In this document: one piece after another, positions 53,330 through 60,624 of the stretch | How the letters are laid out: each line of letters opens with the position of its first letter | How positions within the stretch are numbered: the stretch's first letter is position 1 | Assembly (NCBI RefSeq): GCF_030268065.1 | Contig: NZ_BSDD01000002.1 | Coordinates: 558,001-622,000 of the forward strand | Direction: 5' to 3' | DNA: 64,000 nt | From: Geothrix rubra | GTDB lineage: Bacteria; Acidobacteriota; Holophagae; Holophagales; Holophagaceae | Position numbers and translations under genes: made by a program | Notes under the pieces: model-generated | The model's database searches: none | Told to the model about the DNA's origin: nothing | Seen by the model: the letters and a program-made list of their open reading frames with translations, nothing else

Positions 53330-54268
53330 TCATCCCTCTCCGAGAATCCCCGCCACGGCGGCATAGGGATCGGCCTGGCCCTCGGCGATGGCCCGGACGG
53401 CGGCCTCGATGCGGGCCGGACCCGCCTGGGCCTTGGCCCGCCGCACGGCGGCCTCGGCCAGCAGCGACTCGAAGCGCAGCCGTGCGCGTTCCCGGGCCTT
53501 GCGGGCCAGGCCCCCGTGGGTCCGGAGCCAGGCGCCGTGCGCCCGGACCGCCGCGAGGAGGTCGGCCACGCCCTCGCCCTGGGCGGCCACGGTGCGGAGC
53601 ACGGGCGGATCCCAGTCCCGGGTGGGCGAGAGGGACTTCATGGCCTCGATCTCCCGTTCCACCTGGTCGGCGCCGTCCCGGTCGGCCTTGTTGATCACGA
53701 AGAGGTCGGCCACCTCCATGATGCCGGCCTTGATGGCCTGGATCTCGTCGCCCATGCCGGGCACCAGCACCACGCAGCAGGAATGCACGCAGCTCACCAC
53801 GTCTACCTCGTCCTGCCCCACGCCCACGGTCTCCACGATCACCGTGTCGAAGTTCGCGGCGTCCAGCAGGTCGATGGCGTCCTGGGTGGCCCGGGCCAGG
53901 CCGCCCAGGGCCCCCCGTGTGGCCATGCTGCGGATGAAGATGCCCGGATCCGCGGCGATCCGCTGCATGCGGATGCGGTCGCCCAGGATGGCGCCGCCGC
54001 TGAAGGGCGAGGTGGGGTCCACGGCGAGGATCCCCACCCTTTGGCCTTCGGCCCGGAGGGTCCGGGCCAGCTGGTCCGTGAGGGTGCTCTTCCCGGCACC
54101 GGGGGAACCCGTCAGCCCGATCACCATGGCGCGGCCCAGGTGGGGCCAGAGGGAGGCCATGAGGGCCCGGGCCTCCGGGTGACCGTTCTCCATCCAGGTG
54201 ATGGCCCGCGCCAGGGCCCGCGGGTGGCCGCGGCGCAGGGGCTCCAGCAGCTGGTCGGCGGTGTCCAT
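53330..54268 (-). CDS. meaB: Methylmalonyl-CoA mutase-associated GTPase MeaB
   Basis: A 312-residue SIMIBI G3E GTPase (ArgK/MeaB). The P-loop is GLTGSPGAGKSTLTDQL, switch and base motifs are AVDPTSPFSGGAILGD, IVETVGVGQDEVDV and FVINKADRDGADQ. It protects B12-dependent methylmalonyl-CoA mutase and helps load adenosylcobalamin. The mutase genes are not in the window. The ATG at 54268 was preferred to an in-frame upstream start because it begins the conserved region. A 113-bp gap with an AT-richer stretch separates it from the GT4 fusion gene downstream. Confidence 0.95.
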   Translation of the reverse strand: MDTADQLLEPLRRGHPRALARAITWMENGHPEARALMASLWPHLGRAMVIGLTGSPGAGKSTLTDQLARTLRAEGQRVGILAVDPTSPFSGGAILGDRIRMQRIAADPGIFIRSMATRGALGGLARATQDAIDLLDAANFDTVIVETVGVGQDEVDVVSCVHSCCVVLVPGMGDEIQAIKAGIMEVADLFVINKADRDGADQVEREIEAMKSLSPTRDWDPPVLRTVAAQGEGVADLLAAVRAHGAWLRTHGGLARKARERARLRFESLLAEAAVRRAKAQAGPARIEAAVRAIAEGQADPYAAVAGILGEG

Positions 54269-54396
54269 GCCCCCAGCATGGCAGGGCCCTCCCCCGAGCG
54301 GGAGCGGTGGCATCCCTGTGACAGAAGCGCGGGTTCACCTGTGACGAAGGCCCGGATTGCCTGGCATCCCGACTCGCCCGGGGGGGGACGATGGGG

Positions 54397-54402
54397 TACC
54401 CT
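54397..54402 (+). promoter_or_regulatory. -10 element upstream of the zinc-ribbon gene
   Basis: TACCCT followed by GGACC lies 22 bp before the ATG at 54425, matching the recurrent TAnnnT-GGACC pattern. Confidence 0.4.
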
Positions 54403-54424
54403 GGACCTTCGGCCGCGGGGCCGA

Positions 54425-54859
54425 ATGGAACCCAACCAGATGATCCGAAGGCCTTCTCCGTTGCCCGATCCGGTCCCCGGGGACCCGGCCCCCGCCGATG
54501 CGGCGAAGCCGGTCCCGGCGCCGACCCAGCCGCCCGTCCGGCTCACCAAGCGTGTCGCCGTGGCCCCCCCGGAGCCCTCCGCGCCCCGGGAGAAGATCTG
54601 CGCCGAATGCGGGATCAAGTTCCACCTCGAAAGCGGCAAGAAGTTCTTCCTCTGCCCGGACTGCTACCGGCGCTCCTTCGCCCGTCAGCGGGGCGGCAAG
54701 GGTGCGGCCCGCATCCTCACCCACATCACCTGCGTCCGCTGCGGCGCGCAGGAGTACCTGCCCTTCGTTCCCGAGGACCCCGAGAAGGCCCTGTGCCGGG
54801 CCTGCTTCGCCGCCGAGCGGCCGGAACCCAAGGCCCCTTCCCGGCATCCTCGTCGCTGA
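54425..54859 (+). CDS. CxxC-x17-CxxC zinc-ribbon protein
   Basis: A 144-residue protein with two zinc ribbons. The first is ICAECGIKFHLE with its partner FLCPDCYRRSF. The second is CVRC, exactly 17 residues, then CRAC, which matches the CxxC-x17-CxxC family. The N-terminal ~55 residues are Pro/Ala-rich and probably disordered. An alternative start five codons later (ATG) is possible. Members occur next to RNA or ribosome genes in several phyla but have no known role. It is followed after 12 bp by a secreted orphan gene. Confidence 0.8.
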   Translation: MEPNQMIRRPSPLPDPVPGDPAPADAAKPVPAPTQPPVRLTKRVAVAPPEPSAPREKICAECGIKFHLESGKKFFLCPDCYRRSFARQRGGKGAARILTHITCVRCGAQEYLPFVPEDPEKALCRACFAAERPEPKAPSRHPRR

Positions 54860-54871
54860 ACCGGAGTTTCC

Positions 54872-55951
54872 ATGCGCCTGAAGACCCTCCCCCTCCTCCT
54901 CGCGACCGGCCTGGTGATGGCCCAGGGCGCCGCGAAGGGTGCCGATGCGGCCCGCCAGGCCTTCCTGCAGGTGCTCGACGCGGTGGACGCCACCTGGTTC
55001 GGCCAGCCCTACCAGGGCGTGACGGCGGTGGAGGTCCAGGGCACCCTCGGCATCGCCCTCAGCGGCGCCGCGGTGAACCGGAAGGTGGACCAGCTCAGCC
55101 AGGGCGCGGTGAAGGCCGACAGCAAGGGCGGGCAGGCCAACCTTCTGATCAAGGGCACCTATTTCGCCAATGGCGACTTCAAGACGGACATGGCCGGCGA
55201 TTTCGGCCACCTGCTCTACGCCCGCCGCGGTGACCGGGGCTTCCTCTACAGCAAGGAGCAGAACGCCTACACCACCCGGGTGGACCTGCCCCCCACCGAC
55301 GCGCCCCTCACCTACATGGCCTGGTTCCGGCAGACCCTCAACGACATCAAGGCCGTGTACCTCGATGGAACGGTCTTCAAGCCCAGCCTCGGCGGGGAGG
55401 AGGCCTCCGGCGGCCGCACCCTCCAGCGCATCGTCTTCAACGCCCCCACCCAGCCCTGGGACTCCAAGAAGCGCGAGCAGAGCCTGGCCCAGAGCCTGGG
55501 CTTCTGGCGCCGCGGGCACCTGGTGGTGCTGGTGGACAAGGCCACCCACCTCCCCTACCGCATGGACTTCCGCAACGACGAGCAGGGCGTCCAGACCCGG
55601 ATGGACTTCGCCTACGGCGCGGGAAACCACCTGGAGGCCGTGAACCTCAGCAACAGCAGCCGCGGCTTCGAGGGCCCGGGCTGGCTGCGCATCGGCTACG
55701 GCCCCAATGGCCAGATGAGCCACGTGGCCGGCGAGCTCAGCAGCAACGACAAGCGCGTGTCCTTCGCCCTGGACCTGACCTGGTCCCGCTCCCTCACCCC
55801 GGCCGCCATCGCGGCCATGCCCCCGGCCGGAGCCACCAAGCGCGGGCGGGAGGAGCTGGAGACCCAGCTGATGATCGGCCTCGCCGGCCAGATCTTCGAC
55901 CTGCAGCGCCGCGGCCTGAACCTCCGCAGCGTGGCCGTCGGCGCCAAGTAG
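54872..55951 (+). CDS. Secreted beta-rich protein of unknown function
   Basis: A 359-residue exported protein with a signal peptide (LKTLPLLLATGLVMAQGAA). The body has long alternating strands (VTAVEVQGTLGIALSGAAV, GQANLLIKGTYFANGDFKTDMAG) resembling the LolA/LppX half-barrel that binds lipids, but I cannot assign it with confidence. A helical end (EELETQLMIGLAGQIFDL) closes the protein. It is 12 bp downstream of the zinc-ribbon gene and likely co-transcribed. It is convergent with the short orphan at 55952. Confidence 0.7.
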   Translation: MRLKTLPLLLATGLVMAQGAAKGADAARQAFLQVLDAVDATWFGQPYQGVTAVEVQGTLGIALSGAAVNRKVDQLSQGAVKADSKGGQANLLIKGTYFANGDFKTDMAGDFGHLLYARRGDRGFLYSKEQNAYTTRVDLPPTDAPLTYMAWFRQTLNDIKAVYLDGTVFKPSLGGEEASGGRTLQRIVFNAPTQPWDSKKREQSLAQSLGFWRRGHLVVLVDKATHLPYRMDFRNDEQGVQTRMDFAYGAGNHLEAVNLSNSSRGFEGPGWLRIGYGPNGQMSHVAGELSSNDKRVSFALDLTWSRSLTPAAIAAMPPAGATKRGREELETQLMIGLAGQIFDLQRRGLNLRSVAVGAK

Positions 55952-56269
55952 TCAGGCCTCCAGGTCCAGGCGGGGCTTCTCCGCCTCGGCTGCCACCTGG
56001 GGGTTGATCAGTTCCCCGTGCTCGCCGTAGGTCTCCGGCGGGGCCACGTCCGGAACCGCCTCGGGAGCTGCGGCCGCGGCCTCCTCGCCGGCGGCGCCTT
56101 CCTCCTGCCGCTGCCGGCGCCGCTGCCAGGCCGCCAGCAGCCCCTGTCCGGCGGGCGGAAGCACCCCCGGCGGAAGCCGGATGGCCTGCGTCCGCTGCCC
56201 CCGCTGCACCGCCCCCACCCGGCCCACGGGGTCTAGGTGCGGAAGGGGCAGATCATCGAAGGGCGCCAT
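55952..56269 (-). CDS. Small Ala/Glu-rich hypothetical protein
   Basis: A 105-residue protein that I do not recognise. It is low in complexity: a basic middle (AAWQRRRQRQEEGAAGEE) followed by an Ala/Glu/Pro stretch and a more ordinary tail (PETYGEHGELINPQVAAEAEKP). Length and pattern recall short flagellar or export-associated linker proteins, but there is no firm homology. Its stop abuts the stop of the convergent secreted gene. It could be spurious given the high GC. Confidence 0.5.
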   Translation of the reverse strand: MAPFDDLPLPHLDPVGRVGAVQRGQRTQAIRLPPGVLPPAGQGLLAAWQRRRQRQEEGAAGEEAAAAAPEAVPDVAPPETYGEHGELINPQVAAEAEKPRLDLEA

Positions 56270-56349
56270 GCGAGACCTCCCCGCCTCGGCCAGCCATGCA
56301 CCTCATCGGCAGGACCGCCCTTCCGCCCAACCCCCCGGCCCCTTTGAGG

Positions 56350-56355
56350 TATCCT
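56350..56355 (+). promoter_or_regulatory. -10 element for tRNA-Pro
   Basis: TATCCT followed by GGACC lies 10 bp upstream of the mature tRNA 5' end. No consensus -35 is found at 16-18 bp. Confidence 0.5.
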
Positions 56356-56365
56356 GGACCCTCGT

Positions 56366-56442
56366 CGGAGCGTGGCGCAGCCTGGTAGCGCATCTGCTTT
56401 GGGAGCAGAGGGTCGCGAGTTCGAATCTCGCCGCTCCGACCA
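56366..56442 (+). tRNA. tRNA-Pro (anticodon UGG)
   Basis: A complete 77-nt cloverleaf with encoded CCA (56440-56442). The acceptor pairs CGGAGCG with CGCTCCG. The anticodon loop TTTGGGA gives UGG, and the T-loop has GTTCGAATC. The tail after CCA runs straight into tandem repeats that contain inverted copies of the T-arm. Confidence 0.98.
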
Positions 56443-56456
56443 ATGGGTTCCGACCG

Positions 56457-57088
56457 GCGCCTGTCGGCGAGATTCGAGCTCGCCCCGGCCGCGCAGGCGC
56501 GGCCAGGATCCAGCGTCGAGTGGGATTTCGGAGGCAGGACTTGATGTCCTGCCGGAGAAAGACCGGCCCGGCGAAGCCGGGCAGTTCGAATCGGCTCGGG
56601 TGGGTCGGCGCGACCATCCGCGCCTGTCGGCGAGATTCGGACTCGCCCCGGCCGCGCAGGCGCGGCCAGGATCCAGCGTCGAGTGGGATCGCGGAGGCGC
56701 CACTCTCCGCCCGACGCGCCCTCCCCCGGAGGGCGCTCCCGCGCGTGCCTTGCGGGGGAGGAGCCTCTGTGGCGCTGGAGCGAGACCCGCCCGGCAAAGC
56801 CGGGCAGTTCGAATCCGGCAGGGGTGGGTCGGCGCGACCATCCGCGCCTGTCGGCGAGATTCGAACTCGCCCCGGCCGCGCAGGCGCGGCCAGGATCCAG
56901 CGTCGAGTGGGATCGCGGAGGCGCCACTCTCCGCCCGACGCGCCCTCCCCCGGAGGGCGCTCCCGCGCGTGCCTTGCGGGGGCGGAGCCTCTGTGGCGAC
57001 GGAGCGAGACCGGCCCGGCAAAGCCGGGCAGTTCGAATCCGGCAGGGTGGGTCGGCAGGACCGTCGGTGCCTGTCGGCGAGATTCGGA
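56457..57088 (+). repeat. tRNA-Pro tail tandem repeat array (three units plus remnant)
   Basis: Unit A is 56457-56619 (163 bp), B is 56620-56843 (224 bp), C is 56844-57066 (223 bp), and a remnant D is about 57067-57088. Each starts with GCGCCTGTCGGCGAGATTCG. This contains the tRNA T-arm in reverse complement (56466-56484 pairs with tRNA 56415-56432 at 17 of 18 positions). A 7-bp hairpin then follows (GGCCGCG/CGCGGCC), a constant block, a variable hairpin, a CCCGGC-AAA-GCCGGG hairpin and a direct T-loop-like GTTCGAATC. Unit A has an 8-bp hairpin at 56533-56553; B and C carry instead a 9-bp hairpin at 56716-56736 and its copy. B and C are nearly identical. No gene is visible in this 654-bp interval. 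Confidence 0.92.
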
Positions 57089-57096
57089 AGCGCGCC

Positions 57097-57831
57097 TCAG
57101 AACCTCCGCCCGATCCCGATCCACACGCAGGGCCCGGTGGAGTCGGTGTCGGCGGTGACGGTGGGGGCGGGGGCGAGGGTCCCGGTGGCGGGGACGGTGT
57201 GCTTGAGGCGGGCCCAGGCGTAGCTGGCGCCCAGCTCGGCGTACCAGGTGCGGCGCTCCGACAGGTACACGTCGAGGCCCAGGCCCAGCGTGGCCATGGG
57301 GAACCACCCGTCGTTGTCCACCTGCAGCCCCTCATTCAGGTAGGCGTTCTGCAAGGTGAGGCGGGTGCGGTCCTTTTCGTAGGCCAGGCCGGCCCCTGCG
57401 AGCAGGAAGGGCACCCAGCGCCCCTCGCCACCCAGGGGGCGGAACTGGGCCACCGCCAGCAGGTCGGCGTAGGTGCTGTACTTCTGCTCGAAGGACAGGA
57501 CGGCCGGGCCCGCGGGCGTGTCCACGGATTCGGTCCCGCGGATCCGGCCCGAGGAGTAGTCGAACTCGAGGCCCACCTTCCACTGGGGCGCCAGCTCCCG
57601 GAAGAGGTGGCCGCCCAGGCTCAGGTTGGCGATGTCATCCCAGGTCTGGAAGTGGGAGCCGAAGGTGCCGTTGATGTCCTGCGTGATCTGGCGGTTCGTC
57701 TCGGTCTGCTTGGGCCAGCTCTGCTGGAGGTACACCGTGGCGGACCAGGGCCCGGAGGCCTCCTGCCCCAGCAGGGGGAGGCTGGTCAGCACGCAGGCCA
57801 GGGCGAGGGGACGGAGGGCGTCGCGCGTCAT
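57097..57831 (-). CDS. Outer-membrane beta-barrel protein
   Basis: A 244-residue exported protein with a signal peptide (ALACVLTSLPLLGQEA) and alternating amphipathic strands through to a C-terminal aromatic residue (CVWIGIGRRF), the signature for BAM-mediated insertion. Strands such as WKVGLEFDYSSGR, KYSTYADLLAVAQF and WYAELGASYAWARL suggest an 8- to 10-strand barrel of the OmpA-N/OmpW class. Substrate or role is not evident. It converges on the repeat array, which lies 9 bp past its stop, and so its transcript may read into the array antisense. Confidence 0.8.
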   Translation of the reverse strand: MTRDALRPLALACVLTSLPLLGQEASGPWSATVYLQQSWPKQTETNRQITQDINGTFGSHFQTWDDIANLSLGGHLFRELAPQWKVGLEFDYSSGRIRGTESVDTPAGPAVLSFEQKYSTYADLLAVAQFRPLGGEGRWVPFLLAGAGLAYEKDRTRLTLQNAYLNEGLQVDNDGWFPMATLGLGLDVYLSERRTWYAELGASYAWARLKHTVPATGTLAPAPTVTADTDSTGPCVWIGIGRRF

Positions 57832-57982
57832 GGGTCACCGGGGGTGGAGGCCCCATGGATAAATCCGCGGGACTGGCCTGTCAATCCATACCCGACCCTT
57901 TGATCGATTTTTTTCGGAGGGAGGCCCGGAAGAAGGCCGTACCGTCCTTGACACCATCGGAGCCCGTGCCGGACCCTGGGCC

Positions 57983-58855
57983 ATGCCCCTCTTCCGCAGA
58001 CCCGACGGCGACCTCGTCCAGGGCGAGGCCCCGGTGCGGCGGATCATGCCCTACCTCATGCGGGGCCGGAACGAGAGCTGCGTCACCCAGGAGAGCGTCT
58101 ACCGCGTGACCGCCGCCCGGGCCTGGCTCAAGGCCTACAACCGGGCCCACCATCCCCGCGCCACGCTCTTCCATCTCGTGGCCTACGCCGTGGCCGCGGC
58201 CCTGCAGGAACGGCCCCGCCTGAACCGCTTCGTGTCCGGGGGGCGGATCTACCAGCGCCGGGGGGTCTCCCTCTCCTTCGTGGTGAAGACCGCCTTCACG
58301 GATGACGGGCCGGGGGCCACGGTGAAGCTGCTGGCCCGGCCCGGCGAGACCTTCGCCGCCTGGTCCGCCCGGATCGCGGCGGAAGTGGACGAGGCGCGGG
58401 ACACGGTCCGGCCCGTGGACCAGGAGGTGGCCCTGGTCATGCGGCTGCCCGGCTTCCTCGTGCGCGGCCTGGTGGCCCTCGCGAAGGGCCTGGACCACTG
58501 GAACCTCTTCCCGGCCTTCATGATCCGGAACGATCCCATGTACTCGAGCATCTTCCTCGCGAACCTGGGATCGGTCGGCGTCTCCGACGTGTACCACCAC
58601 CTCTACGAGTACGGCACCACCTCCATCTTCGGGGCCGTCTCCTTCCCCCGCGCGATGGTCTTCCCGGGCCGGGAGGGCGCCGTGGTGGAACCGGGGCTCT
58701 CGGTGCGCTGGACCTTCGACGAGCGCATCGACGATGCCTTCTCCTGCGCCCGGTCCCTGGCCCTGGTCCAGAAGATCCTCGAGGATCCGCACCGCTGGCT
58801 GGGCCCCCCGGAAGGGAACCCGGCCTGGACGGGCGGGTCCGCGCCCCCGGCATGA
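57983..58855 (+). CDS. CAT/E2-like acyltransferase fold protein, probably inactive
   Basis: A 290-residue protein with the chloramphenicol acetyltransferase/dihydrolipoyl acyltransferase fold (RRIMPYLMRGRNESCVTQES; SLSFVVKTAFTDDG; SSIFLANLGSVGVSDVYHHL). The catalytic His-x3-Asp-Gly motif expected near the C-terminus is replaced: the local sequence is WTFDERIDDAFSCAR, with Glu for His and Asp for Gly. No lipoyl or peripheral-subunit binding domain is present. It may be a structural or non-canonical acyltransferase. It is coupled to the PAP2 gene (ATGA overlap). TTGACA at 57948 with a weak -10 may start this unit near the ATG. Confidence 0.8.
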   Translation: MPLFRRPDGDLVQGEAPVRRIMPYLMRGRNESCVTQESVYRVTAARAWLKAYNRAHHPRATLFHLVAYAVAAALQERPRLNRFVSGGRIYQRRGVSLSFVVKTAFTDDGPGATVKLLARPGETFAAWSARIAAEVDEARDTVRPVDQEVALVMRLPGFLVRGLVALAKGLDHWNLFPAFMIRNDPMYSSIFLANLGSVGVSDVYHHLYEYGTTSIFGAVSFPRAMVFPGREGAVVEPGLSVRWTFDERIDDAFSCARSLALVQKILEDPHRWLGPPEGNPAWTGGSAPPA

Positions 58856-59709
58856 CCCTGCGGCCGTCGGAACGCCTCACGGGTGGAGCCCTGGCGGGGC
58901 TGCTGGGGCTCGCGATCCTCGCCCGGCCGCCCCGCTGGCCGGCGTACACCCTGGCTCTCGCGGCGATGCTCGCGATCCTGGCGTTCCTGGGCCGGGCGCG
59001 GCCGGGGCGCGCGTGGCGGCTGGTCCGGGACTTCGCCCCGGGGGCCGTCGTGCTGGGAGTCTTCCTGCTGCTCCAGCCCCTCGTGGCCGCCGTGAACGGC
59101 CACCGGTGGGATGCGACCCTGGCCGGGCTGGACACCCGCTGGTTCGGGGCCCTGGCGGACCGCTGGCGGGGGGCCTTCGGACGGCCCACCGCCTTCACGG
59201 AGGTCGTCTACCTGGCCTACGCCAGCTTCTACCTCCTGCCGCTGACCGTGGCCGTCCTGGGGCGGCGGCGCCTGGGCCCCGAGGGCTTCGAGCGCCTCGT
59301 GTTCACCCTCCTGCTGGGGTTCTACCTGTCCTTCCTGGGCTACTTCCTCTGGCCGGCGGAGGGCCCGAGGGTTCCGCCGGCGCTGGCGTCGGCCCGACTC
59401 GGGGGTGGGGCCCTGTCCGCCGCGGTGCGGGCGTTCCTGGACCGGGCCGAACTCACCACCCTCGACGCCTTCCCCAGCGGACACACGGCCCTGTCGCTCC
59501 TGGCCGCCGGGTTGGCGACGCGACCCTTCCCGAAGTCGGCGCCCCTGCTTTGGGCCTGGGCCCTGGCCATCGTCTTCGCCACCGTCTACATCTCCGTCCA
59601 CTACGTCGTGGACGTCGTGGCGGGCCTCGCCCTCGCCCCCCTCACCGTCCTCCTGGCGGCCCCCTTGCACCGTCTCCTGGGGGGAGCGCCGGCACGTCCG
59701 GAGGGTTGA
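58852..59709 (+). CDS. PAP2 family membrane phosphatase
   Basis: A 285-residue membrane protein with about six helices, of the PAP2/inositolphosphotransferase type. Motifs are DAFPSGHTALSLLAAGLAT (phosphate-binding SGH) and YISVHYVVDVVAGLALAP (catalytic His). A motif-1 KxxxxxxRP is not clear, which places it near the Aur1/Ipt1-like subgroup. It probably hydrolyses a lipid phosphate or transfers a phospho-head group on the periplasmic side. It shares an ATGA overlap with the CAT-like gene, so the pair may modify the same lipid. Confidence 0.9.
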   Translation: MTLRPSERLTGGALAGLLGLAILARPPRWPAYTLALAAMLAILAFLGRARPGRAWRLVRDFAPGAVVLGVFLLLQPLVAAVNGHRWDATLAGLDTRWFGALADRWRGAFGRPTAFTEVVYLAYASFYLLPLTVAVLGRRRLGPEGFERLVFTLLLGFYLSFLGYFLWPAEGPRVPPALASARLGGGALSAAVRAFLDRAELTTLDAFPSGHTALSLLAAGLATRPFPKSAPLLWAWALAIVFATVYISVHYVVDVVAGLALAPLTVLLAAPLHRLLGGAPARPEG

Positions 59710-59789
59710 GACCCTCGTCCCGAAGCCCCGTGCGACACTCATCCCGCGGCACGCCCCCTCCGGGTCCGTCCGCTGTCGAGGAGCCGTCC

Positions 59790-60314
59790 ATGAAAGCCAT
59801 GACCGGTCTGCTGTCCGCTTCCCTGCTGCTCCTGGCCCTGCCGGGCTGTCGCCGACGGGAGGCGAAGGACATGGTGGTCGCCGCGCCGACCGCGGCGGCG
59901 GCGTCGGATCCCCATGCGGGCCTGGGCGGGGGGGCCGACCCCCACGCCGGGAAGCCCCGGATGGAGGCCGTCGTGAAGGTTCCGGAGGCCGTGCAGGCCA
60001 GGTGGAAGCGCATGCGGATCGCGATCCTCGACCTCTCGGCCAAGAAGGAGGCCACCTACGTCGTCACCGCCGGCTCCGACTTCACCATCCCCGGCAGCGA
60101 CCTCACCCTCCGCACCCTGGCCATCGTCCCCGACTTCACCATGGATGCCGGCGTGATCAGCAGCAAGAGCAACGAGGCCAACAACCCGGCGGCCCAGGTG
60201 ACGCTCACGGAGGGCGGGCGGCAGATCTTCCGGGGCTGGCTCTTCGCCCGTTTCCCCGAGACGCATCCCTTCGAGCACCCCAGGTACGCCCTGCGCCTCA
60301 TCGAGGTGCTCTAG
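59790..60314 (+). CDS. DUF2155 lipoprotein
   Basis: A 174-residue lipoprotein with lipobox LALPGC (Cys 20). A His/Asp-rich spacer (SDPHAGLGGGADPHAG) is followed by the DUF2155 core: LSAKKEATYVVTAGSDFTIP, TLRTLAIVPDF and the closing GWLFARFPETHPFEHPRYAL. The family is a small beta-barrel of unknown function found in Gram-negative bacteria. The DPHAG spacer repeat may bind metal. It lies 80 bp after the PAP2 gene and 49 bp before tRNA-Arg. Confidence 0.88.
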   Translation: MKAMTGLLSASLLLLALPGCRRREAKDMVVAAPTAAAASDPHAGLGGGADPHAGKPRMEAVVKVPEAVQARWKRMRIAILDLSAKKEATYVVTAGSDFTIPGSDLTLRTLAIVPDFTMDAGVISSKSNEANNPAAQVTLTEGGRQIFRGWLFARFPETHPFEHPRYALRLIEVL

Positions 60315-60341
60315 CCGCGGCCCATCCCGGTGGGCCCCCGC

Positions 60342-60347
60342 TAGAAT
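60342..60347 (+). promoter_or_regulatory. -10 element for tRNA-Arg
   Basis: TAGAAT followed by GACC lies 16 bp before the tRNA 5' end. No matching -35 was found. Confidence 0.5.
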
Positions 60348-60363
60348 GACCCTAGCCGTCCCC

Positions 60364-60440
60364 GCGCCCATAGCTCAGGTGGATAGAGCAGCAGCCTTCT
60401 AAGCTGCAGGTCGCTGGTTCGAGTCCAGCTGGGCGCACCA
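60364..60440 (+). tRNA. tRNA-Arg (anticodon UCU)
   Basis: A complete 77-nt cloverleaf with encoded CCA (60438-60440). The acceptor pairs GCGCCCA with TGGGCGC. The anticodon loop CTTCTAA gives UCU, and the T-arm is CTGGTTCGAGTCCAG. Its last 25 bases are duplicated 143 bp downstream, CCA included. Confidence 0.98.
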
Positions 60441-60616
60441 GGTACCAGAACGCCGGTGGACTCGGACCAGCGAGAAACACCGGCGGCCCGGTAGGCTCCA
60501 GCCGAAGGCCCGACGGGATGTCGGGCCGGAGGCGTCGGAGGCGGGGCCAGCCGGTGGCGGTTCGAGTCCAGCTGGGCGCACCAGGTACCAGAACGCCGGT
60601 GGACTCGGACCAGCGA
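60416..60616 (+). repeat. tRNA-Arg tail repeat (143-bp unit plus 58-bp copy)
   Basis: Bases 60416-60473 recur exactly at 60559-60616 (58 of 58). Each copy holds the last 25 bases of the tRNA with CCA, then GGTACC and an inverted T-arm: 60457-60473 is the reverse complement of 60411-60427 at 16 of 17 positions. Between the copies lies an 8-bp hairpin (60507-60527, GGCCCGAC/GTCGGGCC around a 5-base loop). It has the same GGC..GAC-nnGAT-GTC..GCC layout as the hairpin in unit A of the tRNA-Pro array. The element ends 9 bp before the stop of the convergent kinase gene. Confidence 0.93.
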
Positions 60617-60624
60617 CCCGCGCC

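Noticed and set aside
56457-57088. Possible CRISPR array or riboswitch cluster after tRNA-Pro
   Set aside because: Units are repeated over their full length with no unique spacers, and the recurring parts match the tRNA T-arm.
56366-57088. tRNA-Pro as an integrated-element attachment site
   Set aside because: There is no integrase or mobile gene within the window and the copied segments are inverted T-arms, not a single direct att repeat bounding an island.
56181-57158. A 325-codon open frame through the tRNA-Pro array, Arg/Pro-rich
   Set aside because: It reads through the tRNA itself and the repeats, has no ribosome site, and shifts meaning between units. It resembles the protamine-like frame of E. 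coli tyrT repeats only by composition, so I do not call it a gene.
57901-57916. T-run (TTTTTTTC) near 57908 as a terminator for the beta-barrel gene
   Set aside because: It lies upstream of that gene, not after it, and no stem precedes it on either strand.
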